DNA of 64,000 nt from Patiria miniata (lineage: Eukaryota > Echinodermata > Asteroidea > Valvatida > Asterinidae): NCBI RefSeq assembly GCF_015706575.1, contig NW_024037065.1:2418001-2482000 (forward strand). Reading direction: 5' to 3'. Positions 49,990 through 63,375 of this stretch are shown here, piece by piece. Position 1 is the first letter of the stretch; the number at the start of each line of letters is the position of its first letter. The notes under the pieces are model-generated. The model was not told the origin of the DNA and searched no databases. It was given only the letters and a program-made list of their open reading frames with translations. Made by a program: the position numbers and the translations under genes.

Positions 49990-52900
49990 ACAATAGTGAA
50001 AAATGATGAGCAGATGACATGTGCCGCCCTTTGTGTGTAGTATATCCCTATACAATTTAGCACTAGTGTCTTCCGCAACCTCATATATAAATGCTTTTAT
50101 CTATGACTGAAAATATATAAATAACAGTATATGGCAAAGTAATGTAGCATGTGAGATAAATATAAAAAAGTCTAGCTAAGTTGAATACATAGGCCTATAA
50201 TTGAGGTGATTAATAATATATCTGTGTTGTAATGGAGTCCACCATGAGTCACTGCAAGGGGCTGGAAGTCCTCCAGTGTTAAGTGAAGTCACTAGTTATT
50301 GAAAACAATAGTGACAAAAACATTTCACTGGACTGATAAAAGGAGTTGTGATTCGACTGTATTAGCGAAAGGACTTGTGATGGATTGGACTACAACACTG
50401 AATAATATAGGCCTGCAAAATGTTTGATAACATGGTGGTACATACAAAATGCATGTAGGGCTATCTATTTGTGAAATACTACGAAAAGTGTAGGCATTCT
50501 GAATATTTCCAGCTATTCTGATGTATTAAATGCAGCTGTAGCAGAATGCAAAGCACTTAAATACAGAATGAAGTACCGGTACAACTACATACAGTCTACA
50601 TGCCAGTAATAATTGAATTACATGCATACAGAGGAATTGGGATATGAAGAAAAGGTGCGATGGATATGCGAATCTCAGATGAAGTTGATGATTCAAGGGG
50701 TGTAAGTGCCCCCAAGGGGCCTTGCCTTCAGCTATGAAAAGAAGGTATTATTTGAATAGAAGTGGCTGAAAGTAAAAACAAATTTCTGAGTAAGTTCAAT
50801 CTGTTATCAACATGATATAAAAAAAAACTCAGACATAACAATGTACATGGTAATCAACAATATACAAAAATTTCAGATATGAACAATGTACGATTGTATG
50901 TGGTAATAGCAAAAAGCAGGAACAATAACAAAGGAGTAATATGCCTAACTAGTACACAGTAAAACAAAACAACAATGTGTACGTAGCATATATATATTCA
51001 CTCATGTAGAAATGAGCAATGTGAATGGTATGAATATAAGTGTTCGTTCAATGTGATTTATGCAATGAAAAAAACATTGTCTGAAGTAGGATGTGGGTTA
51101 TGTAGGTTTTCCTGGACGTGTTACATAGTTATTTAAAAAGATCTTGAGATTTGGGTGTCCCGGTATCTTGGCTGCTTGGCAAGTCTGCTGGAGTGCCAGG
51201 TCTCGGAATGAGGCTCTGTTGTTGTGATTAATCTGGAAAGAGAGCTGAGAAACTTTCTTGGGATGATTGCAGATCCTGTTTAATCTGTGAAAGGTTTTGT
51301 TGAAGACTTTCTTTTCTCTTTCTTCAATTTGGTGATGTCCTGATTCAATTGCCAGTTTTCTTTAGTTGTAGAGCAGTGTGTCAGTTTCAGCTGTCTGTAC
51401 TGGCTTTCAAGGAGGTCAGTGTTGGTCTCTATGCCAGCAGTTATCTGCAAGGCTTCTTGGAAGGCCTTCTCAGGTGTATACTGGTGACATTGTAACTTTG
51501 CAAGTAAACCTGTCAGTTGAAGAGTTCCACGGCGGATGTTTGTAGCAGCTTCCATGTTTTTTATCTACAGTGGTTTAGTTAAACTGGAGCCTGTCAATTA
51601 ATAAGAGACTATATAATATTGATCACAGTGAAGTGGTTATTCAAAGGTGCCAAGAACATGTTTTTTTTGTGGAAGGGGTGGTTGGTTGTGGTGTACTTTT
51701 TGGAAAGTTGTTGTTGACCATTATTTGTAGAGGGTGTGGTTTGGGAGTGCTTGAAGCTGAAAATGACAATTGATGGCTGCAGTGATGCTATTCTGTCAGT
51801 GCATAGAGGGAGACGGAAATCTGAGGCTCGAACTAACAAAGTGAAGTGCAGAATACACAAGATCTTAATGCACACATAGATATGAACATTTTAAATGGTC
51901 AAAAGATAGAATGGTTGAGTGTATTCCAAAAATATTATGTACAAGAATGTTTTGTGAAATAAAGCAATATGTATCAATGTGTGCATTAAGAAAAAAATAG
52001 ATGTCTGCACCGCCACAGCAATCTTATCTATGTTAGTAGGGTTAGATTAGATGATCCTTCAGCCATGATGCCGTCACAAGTGAAGGTATAGCAAGAGGTA
52101 CAATTGAAGAAGTTAACAGTGAAAGAAAGGTATGTGCACTGTGCATGCAAAATATTTTTAAATGGCGGATGAACTGTTTTTGAGCATTACCATTCACCAT
52201 GAGTACATCATGTTGCCCGGCACCACGACAAGGACGCGGATCATCAGTTCAAACAATGCACAAGTAAAATTACAGCTGAAAACCTAAGTTACCATTAGAA
52301 AAAAAAATCATATAAAGTAGGCCCTACATGTTTATTGAAAAGGTACAAATAAAAAAAAGGTAAGAAAGTGTCATTTTAGGTTAGGCAATAATGGTAACAG
52401 ACGAGAAATTGTGCATGATTTAAACAGTGCCAGAAATTACTTTATGAAACATTCGAGAGTAATAGATGCATGCATATAAAATATTAACAGATTACAAAGG
52501 CTTGTACAAAGAAAAATAGATATCCACTTTACCTTTTGTTGTAATATTATGCATATGTATCATCCATGATATCGAAGCACAACAGCGCAAGCCAACAGAT
52601 GCATATATGACAGCATCATAAAATTAAATCAACTGAAGACATGAACACAAAATCTATGGAAACTGTGGTTGTTATGATGGCAGATGTGACAACCCATTGT
52701 ACACTGTACTTGTAGGCTCTACTGTATTCTTATTTGAAGGAAGAGCCAACCTGATGTTCCCTTGTGTCAAAAAGTAAATGGCATGTAAAGTGGTTTAAAG
52801 AATGTTGAGAGACACTTGTTACTGGAGACAATGTTGTTGCAGCTGTATTGTTGCAGATACATGTTATTGTAGCCCATTTAATTACCAAAATTACCGCAAA

Positions 52901-53252
52901 CTGACATTCCTAACCCTAATATGATATCTAACTAAAGTTATCGTTCAGAAACCATGAACTCACCACGGTGACCTTGACCTTTGACCTTTTGACCCAAAAA
53001 CCAATCCCAACTTGCCTACTCCCAAGGGCAACCCCCTACCAAAGTTTGTCACCAAAATCTAATTTCTAACTGAAGTTATCATCCGGAAACCATTTACCTT
53101 TAACTCACCACACTGATTTTGACCTTTTGACCCCAAAACTTTTCTCAAGTTAAAACATGCAGTGCCTGTTGCAAAGTAAGAAAATTCAATTTGCAATTAA
53201 AAATTGCTATCATTTAAGAAGGGGATTTTTCTCGTAATTTGACAACTTGCAG
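49990..53252. other. Long spacer, little recognisable
   Basis: AT-rich with no repeats I can define. A minus-strand frame at 51555-51280 (MEAATNIRRGTLQLTGLLAK, then PEKAFQEALQITAGIETNTD and a Lys/Glu-rich end) is protein-like, with coiled-coil character, and might be a small gene or exon. It is unrecognised. Confidence 0.35.
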
Positions 53253-53655
53253 ATACTACATGTTCCAGATGGGAACTGTGATGGAGTCATTGATGCCGCC
53301 AAACAAGGATGCCTTGCACCTGCACGTAAAGAGGGATAACTACCGGGCAGCCATATACAAGCGGGCCCTGGATGCACGTCCTGAAGTGCCCTTTAGTCTC
53401 CACACAGAAAAGGATGGAAGGGTCATCAGCGATGACATCAGTATTCACTGGATGGATCTTCTCCCTGCCCCAGACAGTGTCATGTAATTTGCCCATTGCT
53501 CATATATAAAAAGCCAATGCACAAAAGGCCAGTGTAGCTGTCTTGGAAAAAAACTGCCATGCACAGACTTGTGCAATTGCACCAACTGTGAAAACATTCC
53601 AAATGAAGGGCAGCGCACTTCACCCGAAAGTTATGATTCAGATATCGAGGATTAA
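53253..53655 (+). pseudogene. Terminal exon of a Cys-rich-tailed protein, one stop inside
   Basis: After an acceptor (CAACTTGCAG) the frame reads MESLMPPNKDALHLHVKRDN, YRAAIYKRALDA and IHWMDLLPAPDSVM. Then come a TAA and, in the same frame, FAHCSYIKSQCTKGQCSC, CTDLCNCTNC and a SYDSDIED end. I recall uncharacterised invertebrate proteins with the same PPxxDALxxHxxRxNYQA...W...PAP tail followed by a Cys cluster. The TAA at 53485-53487 would remove the Cys-rich tail. No upstream exons were found. Confidence 0.5.
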
Positions 53656-54386
53656 CTAATGTAAAAACTGACCATCACGTACACGTACGTCTATCTAAAG
53701 AAGGAATAAGATTGTCACTTGAGAAACTTTGAATCACACAGTCTGCTTCCCATCCACTTAAGTATTTCCAAATATGAATCAATAGGACTTATGTTTAACT
53801 AACTTACATTGTTATAGATGTACACAACTAAAAAAAACCACCAAATTTCAATCTTATGGTTGAAATGGACACCGTTGACTTTGTTACGGGATTTTCCCAC
53901 TTTTTCAGCAAGGGGATTGTGGTAATTAGTAAGGGCTTCAAACAGGTTTATTCCTCTTCCATAATGTTCGTGCTTACAGTGTTATTTGTTGTTGATCAAA
54001 TAAACTCTATTTAAGACATCATTGACAGCTTTTTGTTACTGTAATTCCTTTGGGGGGGGGTGCAGAAGATTGTCATCCAAGATGCTATGCAAAAGGCCTA
54101 AAAGGCTCTAGGTTGATGCCTTTGTGCAGAGAGAAATGTTTCACATTTTATTTTAGAGTTATTCACCAATCCTTTCATACATTGTACCATGTTCTCAACA
54201 GCAGTTCTGGTTTCTTTGAAGGCTGATGACATGTTTCGTGTTCTCCTTGGACCCTTCAAATGATTTGAAATTTAGACAACGGAACTCACTAACGGATGTA
54301 GTTTCCAGATGCCAATGGATTCGCCATTGAAAGATTCATGTCTGTTCACCATTTTTGCAATGACTAACCTTTGTTGAGGTGATATT

Positions 54387-55576
54387 GTGGCGGAATCTCC
54401 CGAGGTCAATTGAAACCAGAGGTCAGGGAAGGCAATCACCGACTGAGGTGAAAGTTCCTCTAACCCCAAACTAGGGAACTTAGGGGAGTTTTCGAGCAGC
54501 CTCTAGGCCCAGGGATGCAAGCTCGTTTTGGTGGAAATCTACCGCCCAGTTGGATACTGATTACCAGGCCCTGTTACTCTAGTACAGAACAGAACAAACA
54601 GACGAAGAAACTGCAGAAATATTGGACACAGGAATACACAATTCTCTTTGTGGAAAGGAAATGATTGGTTTATTTAATCACGGACAATTCTGACTTGATT
54701 GGGAACTCTTTGATTTATAAGGTTATTATCGTTGGATTGTTATGATTATATAAGTTTGAGCGCCTTAGCTGATCAGTATACGACAAAACCCGTGTGACAA
54801 TAAACTTGACCAAGTGCAGTTATTGACTACCTGCGACTATTCCTCCCAGGCCTCTATGTCAACCTCTGGGTCGACCCTCTATGTTATCGCACGTCTCTGT
54901 GAACCCACGACAACAATCCTTATGCCTGTACTTAGTCACCCTACTCTGTAAGTCAAACACTCAACTGCAACAATTGTACAAAAATGCACTGAATTACACG
55001 ATAAAGCAATTCGGTCCTACCAGGCTAACTGGGTCACACCACGGGGCTCTGCGCTCCGTACAATCGCTCAACCACGGTACGAGAAGTCAGGCCGAAACAG
55101 CGTCAACACCGGTACACTGCACCACACACGGCCTCGCCAAAGCAAACGCTAGCTTCGTCACGGACAATTGCAATTTCACTCGTACACTACTACTGAACCC
55201 GCTCCATACGCAGAACTGAGGAACAACTTACGCAACTGACTCAACTGACTCACGCCCGGCCGACCATGCGCTCAAGTACCACGGCAAGGGTAGCGGGGCC
55301 ACGCCCAATCACGCCGTGATTGGCCGCCAACCCTTCACCTCTGCCCGGTAACACCAATCACGCATACGCGGGTACGGGAAACACAGATCGCAAGTGCGGT
55401 CACGGCCTGCCTCGCCCCGCCCAGCAACAGCGAGCGCGCTCCGATTGGCGGCCACTCCCGCCAAAACCACGAGACATTGTCCGCTGACACGACCTGACTT
55501 CCTTGCCAAGAAATTACAAGTAAACACTACCAAATAAGGGGGATAGACTGGTGTCGGCCCACCCCATCACGCCACA
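54387..55576. mobile_element. Probable solo LTR
   Basis: The ends TGTGGCG...CGCCACA are flanked by ATAT on both sides (54383-54386 and 55577-55580), and the flanks rejoin into one copy of the interspersed repeat seen at 3650-3830. Inside are a TATATAAG box (about 54748) and an AATAAA signal (about 54799). No coding region. It looks like a lone LTR left after recombination; the family is not identified. Confidence 0.65.
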
Positions 55577-56469
55577 ATATGAAGAAAAGAGGAGTGCCAG
55601 GTTGCAACAGTCCTTCCTGGAACTTGTTTAATATTTAAGACAGTTGACAACAAATCAAAGTACATGTAATTGCAGTATATTTTAATCCTCACAAATATTG
55701 GCTCCACCAGAGACGCAAACCACAAGCACTGCGTTATAATATTTGCCAATCACAGTAATTATTTCTCAGGTCTTTTTAATTACTGTTTACCGTATTGTTT
55801 TTGTATGAATAAATATCGTCAAAGGCTGAAGTTATAAAGCACTGTGGTCATGTTTATTTTTTTCATTCAGACTAAACTCGTTCGTATTTTTTGTACGGAC
55901 ACTTGTTGAATGTTATTACATCATGACTCAGAAATACTTTGTAGTTTTAACCAAAAATTAAATTATAATTGAATAATCAATAATACCCTATCAAGAAGTT
56001 CAGAAAAGAGCAATACATGTACATGTATTCTAAATAAAAATAAAAACAAAAGGAGGAAACGCTTGCACTGAGGCCGGGAAAGGGCTTGTAAAATCTTCCT
56101 TGAATTTCAATGGGATGGAAAATTTGATATTTAAATTAATTATTGGAGCATTAAAAGTCACCCCAAGTTCCTTTTTTATTGAGTCTTGGCTCTGAAGAGT
56201 CCCTTTTTAGCAAGCAACAGCAATGAAACAATCTTTCCCATTGAAAATGTGCACAGTTTTCCAATCCCGGTCAATAGAGGGCGCCCTTTTTAAACTGCCG
56301 ATTAAAATGCAAACATTTAAATGATTGGTCATTTTAGGATTGTGGATTTTGGTTTTTCGTGATCCATATGGTCTCAGCTAATAACCTGCAAAATCTACTT
56401 AGTTCTGATAGGTGCGCCACGAAAATCACTTTCTGAGCACATTTTGCTGCCATGCCCCGTGGTCTATAC

Positions 56470-58135
56470 CTTACAAGTACCATCAACGTACCATTCCATT
56501 CATCATTACATTGCCATCACCACAGAAAACCATTCTGATGTAGCATTACACACCAAACAAAACAACTAATTACCATTCACAGTTGAATTACCATTTAATC
56601 CACCACAGAATACCACTGAAATACCATACCATATACCATTCATACCAGCAATACCATTAACTTACCACCTGCCACCATTCATGCTGCCATTCATCTTCCG
56701 TTACCATTGCCATCACCATACAAAACCATTATAATCGATGTGGCATTTCACACTGTTAAAATTGTAACTGAATTTCCAGGTATAGTTCCCTTACCACCTA
56801 GTCCACCACAGAATACAATCAACATACCACAGCACATCTTCCACATCTTCCACACCAGCAGGTCTATCACTTGTCATTATATCACCATGTGCCATTACCA
56901 TAGAAAACCATTCTGACACACCACTGAAATCAACGTATTAACCATTCAAAGTTCTATTACCATTTACTCCACCACAAAATACCATTAACATACTATAGTA
57001 CACCATTCACCCCAGCAATTTACCACTCATCATAAAAAAACCATATATACCACCATACACATACCATTAACATACTGTTTACCACCATTCATGCTGTCTG
57101 TATTACTGTACATAAATATGATGAAGCATATTTCACACTACCTAAAACAACTGATTTACCATTCATTGTTGCATTACTGTTTAGGCCACCACAGAATGCC
57201 TTTGACATATCATAGCAATGATTCACACCAGCAGGTTTACCACTTGTCATTACATCACCATTTGCCATCACCATAGAAAACCATACGGACACACCATTTG
57301 AAACAACTCATTTACCATTCATAGTTCTATTACCATTTACCCCACTACAAAATACCATTAACATATCGTAGTACACCACTCACACCAACAAGTTGATCTC
57401 TGGTCATTTTATTACCTTTCACACTACCATACAGATACCATTAACTTACAATTTAGTCAACCATATACCATTTAGGTCACCATGACATACCTTAGCACAC
57501 CATTCACATCAGCAGTTTACCACTTGTCATTATCTGACCGTAAAGACTGCCAGTAACTTACCATTTAGTCAACCATATACCATTTAGGTCATCATGACAT
57601 ACCTTAGCACTCCATTCACATCAGCATTTTACCACTTGTCATTATCTGACCATTAAGACTACCACACAAATACCATTAACTTACCATTTCGTCAACCATA
57701 TACCATTTAGGTCACCATGACATATACCATTGCACAACATTCACATCAGCAATTTACCACTTGTCATTATCTGACCATTAAGACTAGCATACAAATACCA
57801 GTAACTTACCACTTGCCACCATTCAAACTGTCTGAATTACCATTCATCATTTCATTGAAATTGCCATCACCATTCTGATGTAGCATTACACGCCATTCAA
57901 AACAACTTATTTGCCATTCATAGTTCCATTACCATTTACTTTACCACAGATTACCATTCACAATTGCCAGTTTACCACTCGTCATTATATCACCATTAAG
58001 AGTACAATATGCCACCATTTGCATTGGCTGAATTACTATTGATCATTGCACGGCTACCACAGGCCACCATTGATTTACCATTACATATCATTAAGATACC
58101 ACTGACATACCACACATTACCACTGAATACCATCG
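56470..58135. repeat. ACCATT-rich repeat domain
   Basis: TACCATT and CACCATT words recur every 10-20 bp. Longer phrases such as TCACCAT.GAAAACCATTCTG, AACTTACCATTTAGTCAACC and TTTACCACTTGTCATTATC recur at irregular distances (for example 57440-57540, 57550-57650 and 57660-57780), giving a roughly 110-130-bp secondary period. Confidence 0.85.
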
Positions 58136-58167
58136 GCCCTTTTTTGTAAGGGTTGAAAAGCAAGTAA

Positions 58168-58257
58168 ATGCAAAGTGAAAATTAGGAGCAAAGTGCAAAT
58201 TGAGTGCAAGGTGAAAAGTGGGAGCAAAGTGCAAATTGAGTGCAAGGTGAAAAGTGC
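58168..58257. repeat. 36-bp short tandem repeat
   Basis: About two and a half copies of GGAGCAAAGTGCAAATTGAG plus TGCAAGGTGAAAAGTG. Confidence 0.8.
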
Positions 58258-59345
58258 AATTAACTAGTCAAGATGACATGTATAAAAATAAATGTGTACG
58301 TACACTTACTGTACACGTCCTTCACCTATCATTTGGGATAACAGATTAAAATAAAATAATCAAGAAAATGAAGCTCAGAACAATAATCATACATTGAGTA
58401 TTATTACATTAAATGGCACACAATGCATAATGTTTTCCAAGATAGAGGTATAAATTTGTACTGCATGTTCATTATTTCTTTATCTGTGCAAGTTTAAGCT
58501 TAAGACATGACAGAATTACACTATACAGAAATACTTACTGATTTTCACTTATGAAAATAATTTACACAATCTGCCAATTTCGAAACAATCTTTTAAAAGA
58601 TCAATATGTGAATCGTGAAAAATTCTTTTGGAATCGAGACAAAAGTTAACAATAGGTAAACTAAACAAATAAAGAAAAGAGCATTTTAATGACCTGTTTT
58701 ATATGAGTTGGTACCTAACTTGGACTGCTGGAAGGAAAAAAATAGGGACATTATCAGGATGTTTTAATCAATTTAGATCTGAAAGAAAGGTCAAGCATTT
58801 CTGCACTAAATATTAAACATTTCTTCTAATTTTTCTCACCAAAACAGGTTCATTGCAATACTAACGGCAATACAGCCTTAAGAATCAAACACAGTCAATT
58901 GTGTCAATTTGCAGTTTGATTTTTTTTGGGGGGGGGGGTAGGAGAAATACGATTACTACTGCTTTTGTAGAATGCCTTTGTCCTTACAAAAACAAGTGGG
59001 TGGGTTTGTATTCTGTACTACAGTTATAACAGAGGCAGAAGGACATGTTAACGAAAAAAGTATCCATTTTCCCATTAGTATTGGCATACATTTGCAACTA
59101 TATACATGTATGTAGATAACTTATGGCCAAAAGTCATAATTCACAAATGTATTTCAACTTAAAACCCTCATGTACCAGTGCATTTAGTGAGCATGAAATA
59201 ATGACTTGCTACTAAAACAGCAGCAATTGACACATTAAATACGAATTTATTTCAAATGACGTTACTTAAAACATTTGGTTTCTAGTATCATTGCTTGGGT
59301 TGTCAAAATCTTTTTTTGAAAGTGTGTTCTTCCATCTGAACTTAC

Positions 59346-61415
59346 CACCTTTAACCCACAAAAAGACAGATAGGGAAATGGATCCTCTGTATCTTCTGCA
59401 CTTTTAACTTCTTGACAGGGGGTTTTCTGAAAATAAATTGTAAAATAAAAATCTTACCCACAAGAACACAACATGGTCTATTCACAAGAGTGCACCCCTC
59501 AGAGTTTCCAACGCAGTGGCCAATCACAATGTGCGAAGTTTGTAATCCCCATACATTCGGAAGGTTTGGCAGATTTTGCAAATTTGCGTTGCAAACTTTT
59601 GGAAGCGCACTGTTGTGAAAGACCCATATGCTCTGGTGAAGTTTTCATTAGAGGTTGTCAAATAAACAATAAACTATAAAATACAGCAATTATATCAAAC
59701 CTGTCTTCACGGAAGAGTCGTCACTCCATAGTCATATCTGAGCTCAGTTTCTTCAGGGATGTCTACTTTTGCAAAGAGACACAGGTGGTCATTGACTACC
59801 TGCATCTTGCAGTTGGCGTGAGGCCCTAGAGCGTCATTCACCATTCGCCCCAACCCACTGGATGTGGTTGCATCCACACTTAATAAACATGAGCAAAAAA
59901 GAAATAAAATAATCAACATACTGTTACATTTTCTATTTCAGATTATCCTATTATCTGCAAGCCAAAGAATATGCATGTGCCTCCAGATAAACTTGTTGAA
60001 CATATTGAAAAAAACATGCATAATAACGGAATAAAGATGTACTTGGCCGGTCTCAAACGATCATTTAAGCCTGGCTTAAGAGAATGGATTATGATAATGT
60101 CCATGTAAAAGCATTCGAATGTACAACACTGATCAAAAATAATGCAATCGCTGCAGTGGAATCACATTCATGAGCACAATTATTCTGAAGATTCATGCAC
60201 AAATGTTTTTGGCAAATGGAACACTGAATGATGCAGTGCATTAGTACCGCACTTGAAAGGAAAGAAATGGACTACTTATTTTCCAACAATAAAGAGATGT
60301 TTGAGAGCATAAAATAAACAGAGTTCTCCAAGTGTTGTAACTTACCACTTTTCTTTCCTTCATGTTTATAGAAAAACATGAAGCTGCCATCATTGGGTGA
60401 ATACCTTGCTTCCTTTTCAATGGCTTCCTCATAAGACAGGTGTTCACTGCGGTACTCAAGTAAGAAATCCCCATGCACGAAAGGCTTTGTGGTGAAAACA
60501 CCTCGACCTTAAAACAGAAATTTAATATTGGACTCCACCAATATTCTAGTGCAAACGTGATGCAGGGCAGGATATTAAGTGCTATTAAATAACAAAAACT
60601 AACAAAAGAGACAAGAAAACTACTAAACTGGCATTTTCCTTTTTTTTTTAGATGTCTTCCTTCTATACATGATTGAAGAATAAAAAACATCATAACCACT
60701 TGAGTTTTGATGTTAGTTTTGAAATGGCTAAATAAAAAAAGAAACTAAGGTTGACGCCATGTGTGTACACACATGTTGGAAATGATCAGTCAATCGCAAT
60801 TGCACCATCTTTAAGGGATTTTTCAACATTGTTGCACAATTTTCTGATAGTTTTGCCATTAACGGATGAATGCCGTATGTTCCTATAGCTACTTTGTAGT
60901 TCCTATAGCTTACTTTGAGGATTGTTTCTTAAAACAGGAAAGTCAAGAGATTTCATATAACATTGACTTATAGCGCAACGGGAACGTGCGATATAGTGCA
61001 TATTGACACTGATGCCATAATACACACAATGCAGTTTGGTATAAAAATGTTTTCATCAACTTTTCCCGACATAATTGACAGACCCCACACATGTACATGT
61101 TATTGTACTGCATCTAACAGGAAATAGGAGAAAATTGCAATGGAGGCCAGGGATGCGCATGTAGTCTATTTGTTGGCCTACATGTTTTATTCAGAGCTTA
61201 CTTTCACTGTTAAATAAAAACGAGGCACATTGAATATGTTAAAATTTATCAAGTGTTCTATATGACAGAACAATCATGCAGTAAGTCAGTAGCCCTACCT
61301 ATTGTTTCATTAATGAACCGACACTGCAGTCCATTTCTGTCATATCCGCGTTGGATAGGGCATTCTGCATCTCCTTTCGCCAGGTCTCCTTAAACTCCTC
61401 TGGCTGGCCATAGTG
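59346..61415 (-). pseudogene. Second SET-domain gene of the same family, decayed
   Basis: Exons on the minus strand: 61415-61299 (EEFKETWRKEMQ, then RGYDRNGLQCRFINETIG in the next frame), 60507-60346 (GRGVFTTKPFVHGDFLLEY, YSPNDGSFMFFYKH), 59878 to about 59703 (VDATTSSGLGRMVNDA, ANCKM, ETELRYDYGV) and 59426-59346 (phase-0 acidic exon KTPCQEVKSAEDTEDP). The SET motifs parallel those of 21738-24300 exon for exon. A 1-nt shift lies in the first exon, and TGA replaces the Trp of the conserved LPW after YDYG. The last exon sits where the mini-exons sit in the first gene and has the same phase but unrelated sequence. No recombinase-like body was found downstream. Confidence 0.7.
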
Positions 61416-61479
61416 CTGAAAAAAAGTAGTTTTCTGTTTTATGTTGCTTTTGGTCAATTGTCCTGAATGTAATTAGGTG

Positions 61480-63248
61480 TTGGGCCTGAGCCCAACACCT
61501 ATTGTTATTGTAAGAATTTACTATTATTTTTTTTTTTTTTATTTCTCCAAGACACATTCGTTTCCAGAACCGTTTGTCAAAATGAAAACATATATGAACT
61601 TCAATTGTCAATACATGAATGCAAAACCCACTGAAGATGTGCTTTTTTGCAATTACGTCATTATGACGTCATGATGGGTCACGTGACGTCACTTCAAAAA
61701 ATAATACATTTAATCTTTGAAAATCAATATAAAATCAACCGTGAGAGACCGGAACTTGAATTTTGCGGGAATCGACATGATAATACATGCTCTTCAATTA
61801 ATCTTGTGTGCGTAAAATCACATGACCCTTCCTTCCGGTCGAAAACGGAAGTGCCTAGTAATTCAAAAGTGGAAAAAGATATGAACTTGCTTTCAACGAT
61901 GTTAGCCTGTGGGTGGGTTGATCTTTCCAAAAAAATGATCGGTGACGCCATCAAGTGTTCGAGCGCCCTCTAGCGGCAGGTTAAAAAATGTCCAAAACGC
62001 ATTTTCAGTTGATGTCTGTGGCGAAATTTGCGGTAATCGCTTCAAAATTAATAAACATAATGACCTTAATGCAGACAAGACCTGTGCGCGAAAAAAAAAA
62101 ATGATTACGTCATCAGACCGGAAGTTACAATGAAAAGACCTCTTTTCCTTTGAAAATTGCTAAAAAATCAACCGTCACAGATATAATCCAGTTTTGTGCT
62201 TCAAATGGCACTTAAATGATAGGTCTAAAACTTTCCAAGGTTTCGTTACAATAAATTTACTAGAAGATGCCCTGCAGCCCCCTTGAAGTTTGAAGTTAAA
62301 CACGCCTACGCATTGAAACGCTCATTTAATGCCACGTACATTGTGTGTACAGCAAATGGGAATAATTGCGTACAAAGGGAAAATCCCGAAAAATAGTGTG
62401 CTGCGATTGCGTAAAAGGGAACTTCCCCTCATATGATACTCAACCATTGGGCTGGCAAAAGCGCCCAATTGGGCGCTTTTTTAAATTGGGCGCTTTTTTC
62501 TACAAACATGCGCATTGGGGTTAAGAGGGTATGGCGAGCAATATCTTGAATTGCGCCAATGGTGTGCGATCTTTACTTTAAGAGATATGAGCTATTTGGT
62601 GGGTTTTTGTTACAATTGTACTAGATAAGTTTACAGTACAGCACCATACGTGCGTGCAGATCCTCTGTATAATTACTCCACGCGCTATTTTTTAACCCTC
62701 AACCCTCAACATCAACATCAACATCAACAATCAACAGCAACATCATCAATCAACATCAACAATCAACAATCAACATTAACATCAACAATCAACATCAACA
62801 ATCATCATCATCAATCAACAATCAACATTAACATCAACAATCAACATCAACAATCTACAGCAACATCAACATCAACAATCAACATGAGCATCAACAATCA
62901 ACAACCAACATCAACAATCAACGATCAACACCAACAATCAACAACAAAAATCAACATCGACAACCCACATCAACAATCATCAACAATCAACTTCAATAAT
63001 CGTTAATCAACAACACCTATCAACTGTCAACAATCAACAATCGACATGAACAACCACTGTCAAATTCAATCAACAATCAACATCAACATCATCAATCAAC
63101 AATCAACATAAACAACCAACAATCAACATATCATCAATCAACAATCAACATAAACAACCAACAATCAACATCAACAATCAACATTAACAATCAACAACAA
63201 CAATCAAAATCAAACAATGTGAAAAAGCCAAACCTCTAGCCCAACACC
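61480..63248. mobile_element. Region bounded by GGTGTTGGGC inverted ends
   Basis: The left end is a perfect hairpin (AGGTGTTGGGCC-TGA-GCCCAACACCT). The right boundary carries CTAGCCCAACACC. The interior holds several CRE-like TGACGTCA/GTGACGTCAC/TACGTCAT words (61660-61690, 62105) and the ATCAAC array. It is compatible with one non-autonomous element. The target duplication was not resolved. Confidence 0.45.
62697..63212. repeat. ATCAAC/AATCAAC simple repeat array
   Basis: About 500 bp of CAACATCAACAATCAAC permutations. The open frame over it (Gln/His/Ile/Asn-rich) is an artefact of composition. Confidence 0.95.
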
Positions 63249-63375
63249 GTGTGTTTGTCCTCAAACTCTAGTTATCAGTATATTTGTTCTTTGAACATTT
63301 TTTTTCCGGGGAATGGGATTGTAGTTTAAATGTCACAACAGGTTCAGGATCAGGCTTCTGTGTTTAACCACGACT

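Noticed and set aside
55309-55533. Minus-strand frame with GRDRTCDLCFPYP
   Set aside because: It lies inside the probable solo LTR, with no domain or splice context.
59941-60107. Plus-strand exon-like frame (YPIICKPKNMHVPPDKLVE, then MYLAGLKRSFKPGLREW)
   Set aside because: It has a decent acceptor and protein-like composition, but its second half is shared with the repeat near 13000 and, inverted, with MITE sequence near 1860, and it lies antisense in the SET intron.
62650-63006. Gln/His/Asn-rich frame
   Set aside because: Translation of the ATCAAC simple repeat.
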